Positions 38,538 through 46,952 of a stretch of DNA of 46,952 nucleotides are shown here, in pieces; the stretch's first letter is position 1, and each line of letters starts with the position of its first letter. A program made the translations under genes and the position numbers. The notes under the pieces are model-generated. The model made no database searches, had not been told where the DNA came from, and saw nothing but the letters and a program-made list of their open reading frames with translations. The stretch is from an uncultured Bacillota bacterium (lineage in GTDB: Bacteria > Bacillota_I > Bacilli_A > RF39 > UBA660), in assembly GCA_947168485.1 (NCBI GenBank), contig CAMVLZ010000009.1:1-46952 (forward strand). The letters are read 5' to 3'.

Positions 38538-40090
38538 AATGTTTTATCAGCAAACAAATATACTAATAATAAACTTATAGCTATATAAATAATAGTAAAT
38601 ATAATTACAGATATACTTAATACTATAGGATTAACACTTAATTCAGAAACAAAGAATATTAAGAAATAAGATATAAATATAGTTATACTATATTCAAAAC
38701 TAGTATTACGTCTATCTCTATTATATGGTTGTAATAAATAATATAATACTAAATAATGAGTACTAAAGAATAAATTTAAAAATATTACATATATAAAATA
38801 ACTACCTATAAATAAATAATTATTACCACCAGATATAATAAGTATTAAACAAATACCCAATCCCATTATTAATCCAGTAGATAAATTAGATTTAATAAGA
38901 CTAATAAGTCTCTTTTTAAATAAACCTAATATTACTTTCTTTTCTCTAAAGAAATTATATCTTAACATAGCATGATCACTATTATAAAACATAGCCTGTG
39001 TCATAATAGGAGCTCTACTAATAAAAAACATAATTAATGGAATATATCCCATATAATTAATTAAATATTTACTCGCAACTACCCCAAAACTATTATCAAT
39101 TAAAATATATATAATTACACCAATAAATATAAATGAAATAACCATATTATATATATTTAAACTTCTATATAATATATCTCTATGTCTTAAGAAGAATATT
39201 GTATTAAACAAATCATATTTATGTTTATTCTTAATTATCTTATTATCAATAATCTTATCTTTTTCTTTAATCTTAACAATTTCTTCTCTACTAAAATTAT
39301 CACTATTTTTAGAATTCATTACTCTTTCATAAGTATTTAATAATTTATAAATAACTCTATAATTTTTATATCTTAATAAATATATATAACTAATAATAAA
39401 TAATATAAAACTAATAATACAAAAAACATATATAAACAGATTACTAATCTTAAAGAAATATGAAGTTGCTGCTACTACAAATGATATTACTATTAAAGCA
39501 AAATATTTCTTCTCATCAGCATACCAAGGTATATAATTCTTATCATAATAATATAAATTAAATGCTTCTCCAATTATTTTTAAAAATATATTTATTAATA
39601 AAATAATTAATATAAGTAAATAATCTAAATGAAGAAAACTATTAAATATTAAGAATGCTATAAGATTAAATATAGTACTTAAAATAATATTATTTAATAG
39701 ATTATACCTAGTATAATTAAGACTATCCATTCTAAATATAATTAATGATAAATATTTTCTAACACTAATATTTAAAATAGTTGCATTATTAATAAATAAA
39801 CCTAATACACTTAATACTAAATAAATATAAAGAAAATGATTAATATGATCACCAGGTATCTTAGTACTAATATAATAAATAATTCCAAAATACATTATCT
39901 TAGTAAATAATTTATTAAAAATAGTAGCTAAAAAACCTAGAATAAAACCTATAATTTTAAATATCTTTATACCATAAATATTCTCTCCTACTAAGTCATT
40001 AATAATAGGAAGATTTCTAAAAGTATCTAAATAAGAATTAATAGTATAATAAGAATCAATTTTAAAATTATAATACCAAGTCTTAATCAT
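38522..40090 (-). CDS. Multi-TM ABC transporter permease-like protein
   Basis: Many TM segments; overlaps the ABC ATPase ORF by a few bases. Confidence 0.65.
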   Translation of the reverse strand: MIKTWYYNFKIDSYYTINSYLDTFRNLPIINDLVGENIYGIKIFKIIGFILGFLATIFNKLFTKIMYFGIIYYISTKIPGDHINHFLYIYLVLSVLGLFINNATILNISVRKYLSLIIFRMDSLNYTRYNLLNNIILSTIFNLIAFLIFNSFLHLDYLLILIILLINIFLKIIGEAFNLYYYDKNYIPWYADEKKYFALIVISFVVAATSYFFKISNLFIYVFCIISFILFIISYIYLLRYKNYRVIYKLLNTYERVMNSKNSDNFSREEIVKIKEKDKIIDNKIIKNKHKYDLFNTIFFLRHRDILYRSLNIYNMVISFIFIGVIIYILIDNSFGVVASKYLINYMGYIPLIMFFISRAPIMTQAMFYNSDHAMLRYNFFREKKVILGLFKKRLISLIKSNLSTGLIMGLGICLILIISGGNNYLFIGSYFIYVIFLNLFFSTHYLVLYYLLQPYNRDRRNTSFEYSITIFISYFLIFFVSELSVNPIVLSISVIIFTIIYIAISLLLVYLFADKTFKIKN

Positions 40091-40781
40091 TATCTTCTTC
40101 TTTTTCCTCTTTTAAACTTTCTAGTATTTTATCTTTATATTTCTTAGTACTTAAATTTTTCTTTTCAACTAATTCAAAATTTTTATCTTTTAATAAAATA
40201 ATCTCATCACATAAATCAACTGCTAATTCTAAAATATGAGTAGAAAAGATTATTATATGATCTTTTTTTAATTTCTTAAGTAATTTTTTAATACTATCTT
40301 GAACTAATACATCTAATGATACTAATGGTTCATCTAATAATAATATTTTAGGATTACTAATAATATTAATAAGTAATTGCATTTTATTCTTCATACCATG
40401 AGAATAATCTTTTAATAACTTATCTTGATCTTCCTTATCTAATTCAACTAAATCAAAGTAATAATCAAAATCTATATCTTTCTCATCACTATGAATCTCT
40501 AAGTAAAATTGTAAAAACTCTTTTCCTGTTAAAAATTCAGGAACTACAGGAGTAGATACAATATAACCTATATCATTATTATCTAGTTCTTTATCATCTA
40601 AATAAAATTTACCAGAATTAATTCTAATATCTCCATCTAAAGAATTCATAAAAGTAGTCTTACCAGATCCATTTCTACCTACAAGACCATAAATACAATT
40701 ATCTTTAAAAGTAAAATTAATATCTCTTAATATTTCATTATCTTTATAACTCTTAGATAAATTACATATTTTTAATTCCAT
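40083..40781 (-). CDS. ABC transporter ATP-binding protein
   Basis: GLVGRNGSGKTTFM Walker A, DYSHGMKNKMQLLINI signature, ILLLDEPLVSLD Walker B; start at ATG after GGTGAT. Confidence 0.95.
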   Translation of the reverse strand: MELKICNLSKSYKDNEILRDINFTFKDNCIYGLVGRNGSGKTTFMNSLDGDIRINSGKFYLDDKELDNNDIGYIVSTPVVPEFLTGKEFLQFYLEIHSDEKDIDFDYYFDLVELDKEDQDKLLKDYSHGMKNKMQLLINIISNPKILLLDEPLVSLDVLVQDSIKKLLKKLKKDHIIIFSTHILELAVDLCDEIILLKDKNFELVEKKNLSTKKYKDKILESLKEEKEEDND

Positions 40782-40831
40782 ATAAATCACCACATATATT
40801 ATATTAAATTACTTTAATATTATCAAATAAA

Positions 40832-40852
40832 AAGAGTGATAATCACTCTATG
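40832..40852 (-). terminator. Intrinsic terminator
   Basis: Minus strand AGAGTGATTATCACTCTTTTT. Confidence 0.75.
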
Positions 40853-42632
40853 CATAAGTAACACTAGATACTCCACATCCAGAAAACATTCCTTCTTTTG
40901 TAGAACTAGAAGAAATAACCCAATTAGTTCTATTAACAGTTATTTTAGTTATAGCACTTGCCTCATAAAACATATAATTGAAATTTGTACCAACTCTAGT
41001 ATTAAAATTAGTTAAATTCAAACTAGTAATTTTTTTCATACCACCAAACATACCATGATAGTTTATTACTTTTGAAGTATCAAAACCACTTATATTCATA
41101 CCAGTAGCATTAGTACATTCATTAAACATATACTCCATTGTAGTCGCACTAGATGTAGTCCATGCAGGCATATAAAAACTAGATATTTTAGAACAACCTT
41201 GGAAAGTCGAATGAAAAGTAGTTACACTACTAACATTAATTCTATTAATATTATAAATATTAACCAAATTAGAACATCCAGAAAAAGTATATTCCATATC
41301 TGTCACGTTTGAAGTTTTAGGATCCAAACTAAAAGTAATTTCAGTCAATCCAGTAGAATCAAGAAAAGTAGAATGAAGGCTTTCACAACTACTAAGATCA
41401 AAATTACCTATATGTAATGATGACACTTTCTTTAAATTAGCAAAGGTACCATATAATGTTTTAACTTTACTAGTATTAAAATTACTAACATCCAATGACG
41501 TTAATAACTCACAATAATTAAACATATTTGACATATCTTCTACGTTTTCAGTATTAAAATTACTAACATTCAAAGTAGTAACCTTTTTACAATGTAAAAA
41601 CATCTCTTTCATATTTGTAACCTTAGACGTTTCAAAATGAGATACATCTAAATTAGAAAGATTATAGCAATTACTAAACATACATGACATATTAGTAACC
41701 TGAGAAGTATCAAAATGAGATACATCTAAATTTGTTATTTTGGAACACTTATAAAACATGCTTTTCATATCAGTAACATTGCTTGTATTAAAGTGAGATA
41801 CATCTAAATTAGAAAGATTATAACATGCATAAAACATAGAAGACATATTAGTTACTCGTCCTGTATCAAAATGAGATACATCTAAACTTGTTAAACTATT
41901 ACAATTTTTAAACATATATGACATATCTGTAACATTACTTGTATTAAAATTTGTTAGATCTAAACTTGTTAAATTACTGCATTCATAAAACATACACAAC
42001 ATACTAACAACACTGCTAGTATCAAAACTAGATAAATCAATACTAGTCATTTTACAACTTCTAAACATATGTGACATATATTCAACTTTGGTTGTATCAA
42101 AATTTTCTAATCCATTAATATACTTTAGATTATTTGTATCACTTGATATATGAAATAAATAAGCCATACTTTTAACTTTTGAAGTATCAAAATTATTATT
42201 AAAATTAATTGTATCTAAATTTGTCAAACCATAAAACATATATTCTGTATTAACATTTCCAACAACATCTCCATCAGCACCTATATAACATTTATAGTAT
42301 CCAGAATTATTAGGATCATTTATAATCCAAGCCATAACTCTTCCGTCACCATTAACAGATACATCCCATGATGCAACCGCATTACTAGGTATATTTTTAT
42401 TGTCCAAAAAATCAACAGACTTAATTTTACTATTATATGTAGAAGAATGAAAATCAGTTGTAATATCATAATTATACTTCTTTATCATATTACCCACATC
42501 TTCTACATATTCAACATCACCCGAGATATTCAAATTTTGATTTAAAGCACCAAAACCTACACTTATTAGTGTAGTTATAAAACATAGTATTGTTAAAAAC
42601 ACAGTAATATAAAGCTTATATTTTTTTCTCAT
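40848..42632 (-). CDS. BspA/DUF285-type repeat surface protein
   Basis: More than ten copies of a ~24-aa unit such as LDVSHFDTSQVTNMSCMFSNCYNLSN; N-term TM with SVGFGALNQNLNISGDVEY. Confidence 0.9.
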   Translation of the reverse strand: MRKKYKLYITVFLTILCFITTLISVGFGALNQNLNISGDVEYVEDVGNMIKKYNYDITTDFHSSTYNSKIKSVDFLDNKNIPSNAVASWDVSVNGDGRVMAWIINDPNNSGYYKCYIGADGDVVGNVNTEYMFYGLTNLDTINFNNNFDTSKVKSMAYLFHISSDTNNLKYINGLENFDTTKVEYMSHMFRSCKMTSIDLSSFDTSSVVSMLCMFYECSNLTSLDLTNFNTSNVTDMSYMFKNCNSLTSLDVSHFDTGRVTNMSSMFYACYNLSNLDVSHFNTSNVTDMKSMFYKCSKITNLDVSHFDTSQVTNMSCMFSNCYNLSNLDVSHFETSKVTNMKEMFLHCKKVTTLNVSNFNTENVEDMSNMFNYCELLTSLDVSNFNTSKVKTLYGTFANLKKVSSLHIGNFDLSSCESLHSTFLDSTGLTEITFSLDPKTSNVTDMEYTFSGCSNLVNIYNINRINVSSVTTFHSTFQGCSKISSFYMPAWTTSSATTMEYMFNECTNATGMNISGFDTSKVINYHGMFGGMKKITSLNLTNFNTRVGTNFNYMFYEASAITKITVNRTNWVISSSSTKEGMFSGCGVSSVTYA

Positions 42633-42688
42633 ATTATTCTCATACCTTGCCTACAATAATTATACATTATGTATCATATTAAGACAAA

Positions 42689-42711
42689 TAAAAAAAGATG
42701 ACTTAGTCATC
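42689..42711 (-). terminator. Intrinsic terminator of an unannotated minus-strand transcript
   Basis: Minus strand AGATGACTAAGTCATCTTTTTT. Confidence 0.7.
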
Positions 42712-42833
42712 TCATAATAGGTGTGAAAAATATGAAAAATAATTTTATTCTATATATCATCTCCTCTTCTTTACACCTATATAATAGCAATCTATTGTGT
42801 AAGAAATATGATTAAATAATGTGAAATTATGAA

Positions 42834-42857
42834 AAAAGAGAGAATTACTTCTCTCTA
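42834..42857 (-). terminator. Intrinsic terminator of galE
   Basis: Minus strand AGAGAGAAGTAATTCTCTCTTTTTT overlapping the galE stop. Confidence 0.8.
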
Positions 42858-43852
42858 TTAATTACATAGTTATATGAATCATAACACATTTTATCTATAT
42901 CTCTAGTAGCTTTCCAATCTAGTTCTTTTTCTGCTTTAGTTGGATCTGCATAAAACTCATCAAGATCTCCAGGTCTTCTATCACCAATTTTATGAGGTAT
43001 TTTAACATTATTAACTTTTTCAAAAGTATTAACAATTTCTAATACACTTCTAGGAGTACCAGTACCTAAATTATAAATATATACTCCATTATCAGATTTA
43101 ACTAATTTCTCTAAAGCTTTTATATGTCCAATAGCAAGATCTACTACATGTAAATAATCTCTTCTACATGTTCCATCAGGTGTATTATAATCATCTCCAA
43201 AGATAGTTAATTCTTTTAATTCTCCAGCAGCAACTCTTTGAATAAAAGGCATCAAATTATTAGGAATACCTTCAGGATCTTCCCCAATTAATCCACTTTC
43301 ATGTGCTCCAACTGGATTAAAATATCTAAGAATTGATATCTTCCACTCAGGATCTGATTTATATAAATCTTCAAGTATTTCTTCAATCATAACTTTAGTC
43401 ATTCCATAAGGACTAGATGGAATTCCTCTTTTCATAGTTTCAACATATTTAGGAGATTCTTGAATTCCATAAACAGTTGCTGAAGAACTAAATACAAAAC
43501 TCTTAACTCCATATTTTTGCATAGTTTCAAGAAGAACAATAGCTCCAGATACATTATTTTTATAATACTCTAAAGGTATCTTAGTAGATTCCCCAACTGC
43601 TTTAAGTCCTGCAAAGTTAATAACTGAATCTATATCATTTTCTTCAAAAATTTTCTCTACAGCATCTCTATCTAAAATATCACACTTATAAAATTTAATT
43701 TCTTTAGAAGTAATTTCTTTTATTTTATCTATAACATCAATCTTTGAATTAGATAAATTATCTAAAACAATTACTTCATATCCTTCATTAAGTAATTCAA
43801 CACAAGTATGAGAACCAATATACCCTAATCCTCCAGTAACTAATATTTTTAT
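42845..43852 (-). CDS. galE: UDP-glucose 4-epimerase, apparent AUA initiation codon
   Basis: Frame stays open 5' of the ORF-track Met (43522) and encodes IKILVTGGLGYIGSHTCVELLNEGYEVIVLDNLSNS, the GalE Rossmann start; only ATA is available as first codon at 43852-43850; SD AAGGGAG upstream. Confidence 0.85.
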   Translation of the reverse strand: MKILVTGGLGYIGSHTCVELLNEGYEVIVLDNLSNSKIDVIDKIKEITSKEIKFYKCDILDRDAVEKIFEENDIDSVINFAGLKAVGESTKIPLEYYKNNVSGAIVLLETMQKYGVKSFVFSSSATVYGIQESPKYVETMKRGIPSSPYGMTKVMIEEILEDLYKSDPEWKISILRYFNPVGAHESGLIGEDPEGIPNNLMPFIQRVAAGELKELTIFGDDYNTPDGTCRRDYLHVVDLAIGHIKALEKLVKSDNGVYIYNLGTGTPRSVLEIVNTFEKVNNVKIPHKIGDRRPGDLDEFYADPTKAEKELDWKATRDIDKMCYDSYNYVINREK

Positions 43853-44391
43853 ATTACGTCATCTCCCTTATAAATATAATTATATGCATCAGCAACTAAT
43901 AACATCTCTCTAGCAATCTTTTCATCTATATCTTTAGTTTTCAATTTCTTATTAATAAAATCAGTTAATTTATGATCATCTAAATAATATAAATTAAAAG
44001 GAGAACTAGACTCTATTTCATCATAAGAAGTATTATTAAAATCAGGTTTATCATTAGTTTCAATCTTATAATAATATATCTTATTAATTACATGTTTACC
44101 TGAATCAAAATAATTATCATCATAAGTCACTATTTGTAAGAAACAATCTCTTACATTCATATTATTTATTCCAGTTTCTTCTTCTACTTCTCTTTTTAAA
44201 GCTACTTTTAAATCTTCTCCCTCTTCTAAATGACCTCCAGGAAATTGAAAAGTACCATTATTATGAGCTAAAATCATCTTTCCTTCATCATTAACAACTA
44301 ATGCTTTAACTCTAATAACTGAATAATCTATATCATTATCTTCTAAATTTTTATCATTAATTATTATTCTTTTCACAAGAATCTCTCCCAT
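43849..44391 (-). CDS. NUDIX hydrolase
   Basis: FPGGHLEEGEDLKVALKREVEEETGI Nudix box. Confidence 0.9.
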   Translation of the reverse strand: MGEILVKRIIINDKNLEDNDIDYSVIRVKALVVNDEGKMILAHNNGTFQFPGGHLEEGEDLKVALKREVEEETGINNMNVRDCFLQIVTYDDNYFDSGKHVINKIYYYKIETNDKPDFNNTSYDEIESSSPFNLYYLDDHKLTDFINKKLKTKDIDEKIAREMLLVADAYNYIYKGDDVI

Positions 44392-45428
44392 CTCTCAGTA
44401 GTTTTAGAAGAACAAGAATCTATAAAGAAATCCATAGTATCAGCCATATATTTAGCTTTCTTATAAATAGGTTTTCCATTATTTAAACAACTAGCTTTAC
44501 TATTAGCCATCATATATTCAAAAGTAGATGCTCTATCCTCTTCAGCAGCAGATTGTGCATAATCATTAACAAAATAACTATCACTAGAAAATGTTCTAGC
44601 ATAACTTAAATCAGTCTTAATAGATCCATAATTAAAATTAGATGGATTTAAATCATTCCAACTAGTATAACTCATTCCTCTATTCTTCATATATAATTCT
44701 AAATAATGATAAGTCTCATGATGAAAACTATCATTAAAAGGATAAGCAGTCGCAATAGACATCTTAACATTCCTATTAGTAGAATCAGTAACTCCAGTAA
44801 CATTATTTACAGAATATTTATTAATTAAATATACAGTTAATGGATATGAAGAGGTAACTTCTCTATATAATCCAGATGGATAAAGAGATAAACAATTATT
44901 TAAACTCTTCAAAGAATTAGTAATTTGACTACTACTAGTAATAGATTTAACACCCATTCCACCTACAGTATAACCATCTGTTTCAGATCCATATTTAATT
45001 TGAATATGATATTTATTCTCAATAGAATTTCTTAAACTATCATTCACATCATAATTATTAGTACTAGTATTAGAACTAGTATTAGTATCTTTTTTAGTAG
45101 AAACATTATTAGTACTAGGTTTAGATTTACTAGTACCATTAGATTTAGTAGTATTATTAGACTTAGTATTATCAGACTTAGTAGTTTTAGATGATTTATC
45201 ATCACTCTTAGTATTTTTAGATTTATCATCATTTTCAACCACTTCATCAGTACTATCATCATTATTTGGAATATCTACATTAACAGAATCATTTTTCTCT
45301 TCAGATACTATTTCTAATCCTTCTAATTTATATCTATTTTCTAAATTTAAATAAGATGCGATAGCAAATAAAAAAAAGGAAGTTGCTATAAGTACTTTTG
45401 ATAGATTTCTCATAGATTTTCTACTCAT
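44373..45428 (-). CDS. Membrane-anchored protein with Ser/Thr/Asn/Lys linker and HExxH-like domain
   Basis: N-term TM; linker KSNNTTKSNGTSKSKPSTNN; SFHHETYHYLELYM plus AAEEDRASTFEYMM. Confidence 0.6.
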   Translation of the reverse strand: MSRKSMRNLSKVLIATSFFLFAIASYLNLENRYKLEGLEIVSEEKNDSVNVDIPNNDDSTDEVVENDDKSKNTKSDDKSSKTTKSDNTKSNNTTKSNGTSKSKPSTNNVSTKKDTNTSSNTSTNNYDVNDSLRNSIENKYHIQIKYGSETDGYTVGGMGVKSITSSSQITNSLKSLNNCLSLYPSGLYREVTSSYPLTVYLINKYSVNNVTGVTDSTNRNVKMSIATAYPFNDSFHHETYHYLELYMKNRGMSYTSWNDLNPSNFNYGSIKTDLSYARTFSSDSYFVNDYAQSAAEEDRASTFEYMMANSKASCLNNGKPIYKKAKYMADTMDFFIDSCSSKTTERWERFL

Positions 45429-45447
45429 AATAACCTCCTAATTATTT

Positions 45448-46878
45448 TTAATTCTTATTCAATTCACTTATTTTATTATATAATTCTTCAGCAGCAGCTG
45501 TATCTCCTTTTTTATACAAATCTTCTGCTTCTTGTAACATTGCCTCTAAATCAACAGTTTCTTCTCTTTCACCAGGCATAACCATATATTTTCTTAATTT
45601 ACAAAGTGTTTTTTGTTCATCTCTAGATAACAATAATTTTTCAAATTGTAAACTAGTAACAAGTATAGCTTTAGCTGGATCAATATTATCTTTATTTATA
45701 ATATAACTAATTTTCTTATTAGTAACAGCTTCTTTTTGTTGTTCAATAGACTTTTCAGCATCTGTTAATTGAGGTTTTTCTTCCACTACAGGTTCTTCTT
45801 TAACCTCAGGAGTCTCCTCTACCTTAGTCTCTTCAGTAGGTTCTGTCACAACAGGTGTCTCTTCAGTAGCAGGTGCTTCCTCAACCTTTTCTTCTGTAAC
45901 TTCTTTTGTAGTGTCAGACTCTGTATTTTCTTCAACTGAAGCCTCTTCTGTCACTTCAGCTTCTTCAGTATCATCTTCAACAGGAGTTTCTTCATTAACC
46001 TCAGGTTCTTCATCAGTACTATCTTCAACCTCTTCTTCAGAAACTTCTTCTTTTACTTCAGTTTTTTCTTCAGAAACTTCATCAGTAATAACAGGTTCTT
46101 CTACAGATTCATTTTCTTCTGGAGATTCTTCTTTTTCTTCTGAATCATCATTATCTAATTTCTTTCCCTTTAGCTTTTCATAATCAGTTAATTTTAATGA
46201 AATAGCATCTCCTTGATCTAATTCAGCTACATTAACAGGTGATTCAGTAGTAGAAGTAGTTTCAGTAGTTTTCATTTCTTCATTTAATTCAACTTCACCT
46301 ACATTATCTAAATCAAATAACTTTTCTCCATTACCTTCTACAGCAGTATCTTCTTCTTTTACTTCAGTTTCATCAGAATCATCACTAGATACATTCTTAC
46401 CTTTTAACTTTTCATAAGCACTTAAGTCTAAAACAATTGCATCTCCATTATCTTGTTGTACTGGTTTATTTTCTTCAACAGGAGTTTCTTCTTTTACTTC
46501 TTCAGTACCTATATTAACTTCAGTAACATCATCTTCATTTTCAACATTCATCATATCATCTATAGCTTTATCTGAGATAACTACTGTATTATCATCTTCT
46601 TCAGTCTCTTCAATAGAATTATTTTCTTTAGACACTTCTATATTTCCATCTAAATTCTTATCAATTGAAATAATCTCATCATTAATAGAATTAGATAATT
46701 TCATAATATTAGATAATCTATTAATTAATTCTTTTTTTAATTTAATATCTTCTTCATTAGTACTTTCACTTAAACTTAATATTCTAGTATTTAATTCAGA
46801 AGTAACATCAAATAAAGAAGCTTTAATAGAAGATATAGATCCTGATAATTTACCATTTTTTATTTCATAATCACTCAT
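45448..46878 (-). CDS. Acidic Glu/Val/Thr-rich hypothetical protein with internal motif repeats
   Basis: Two related units GDAIVLDLSAYEKLKGK / GDAISLKLTDYEKLKGKKL; long EETPV-type low-complexity tract. Confidence 0.6.
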   Translation of the reverse strand: MSDYEIKNGKLSGSISSIKASLFDVTSELNTRILSLSESTNEEDIKLKKELINRLSNIMKLSNSINDEIISIDKNLDGNIEVSKENNSIEETEEDDNTVVISDKAIDDMMNVENEDDVTEVNIGTEEVKEETPVEENKPVQQDNGDAIVLDLSAYEKLKGKNVSSDDSDETEVKEEDTAVEGNGEKLFDLDNVGEVELNEEMKTTETTSTTESPVNVAELDQGDAISLKLTDYEKLKGKKLDNDDSEEKEESPEENESVEEPVITDEVSEEKTEVKEEVSEEEVEDSTDEEPEVNEETPVEDDTEEAEVTEEASVEENTESDTTKEVTEEKVEEAPATEETPVVTEPTEETKVEETPEVKEEPVVEEKPQLTDAEKSIEQQKEAVTNKKISYIINKDNIDPAKAILVTSLQFEKLLLSRDEQKTLCKLRKYMVMPGEREETVDLEAMLQEAEDLYKKGDTAAAEELYNKISELNKN

Positions 46879-46891
46879 CTAGATCACACTC

Positions 46892-46952
46892 CTAAGCATT
46901 TGCTATTTTCTTCAATAGATGTTGAACATCTTTCCATTCTTCATCTTCTTTA
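46892..46952 (-). CDS. Partial CDS entering from the right edge
   Basis: Open frame ...KEDEEWKDVQHLLKKIANA* on the minus strand ending at TAG 46892-46894. Confidence 0.5.
   Translation of the reverse strand, partial: KEDEEWKDVQHLLKKIANA

Noticed and set aside
40848-42632. CRISPR-like regular repeats
   Set aside because: The periodic DNA is in-frame and encodes the DUF285 protein repeats; no non-repetitive spacers.
45044-45262. Leu/Ile-rich ORF overlapping the Ser/Thr/Asn linker
   Set aside because: Frame-shifted reading of the repetitive linker DNA, not a real membrane protein.
45911-46183. Ser-rich plus-strand ORF
   Set aside because: Antisense translation of the Glu-rich low-complexity tract (GAA read as TTC/TCT).

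Overview
Low-GC window, standard genetic code, most likely from a walled Bacillota/Bacilli-type gut or host-associated bacterium (inferred from composition and gene style). No phage, IS element, CRISPR array or rRNA was recognised. Identifiable content: six tRNAs; a P-type ATPase; a Ddl/MurF/hydrolase cluster; an Nnr-type NAD(P)HX repair gene; three consecutive sigma-70 family genes; a ~1.57-kaa multidomain protein ending in a Pol-beta-type nucleotidyltransferase; a cluster of WXG/LXG-like and C39-like (papain-fold) secreted proteins; cell-surface proteins with NPxT(G/A) sorting signals; an ABC transporter pair; Sir2; a methionine-gamma-lyase-family protein; galE and a NUDIX hydrolase. The strongest unusual signal is an ORF-free ~630-nt stretch (31201-31831, minus strand). 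It has its own consensus promoter with extended -10, an intrinsic terminator and many strong hairpins, including two GNRA-capped stems, so it is a large structured ncRNA. A nearby 4-TM protein with a DxxxD motif (29825-30409) resembles OapA, the membrane partner of OLE RNA as I recall it. My leading hypothesis is therefore a divergent OLE-like RNP, with ROOL/GOLLD or a new class as alternatives. Other notable items: galE appears to start at AUA overlapping the upstream stop codon; the third sigma factor lacks the WW dyad; a sortase-like protein lacks the catalytic Arg; and two distant loci have almost identical promoters including the spacer. No database search was run, so family names come from motif recognition.
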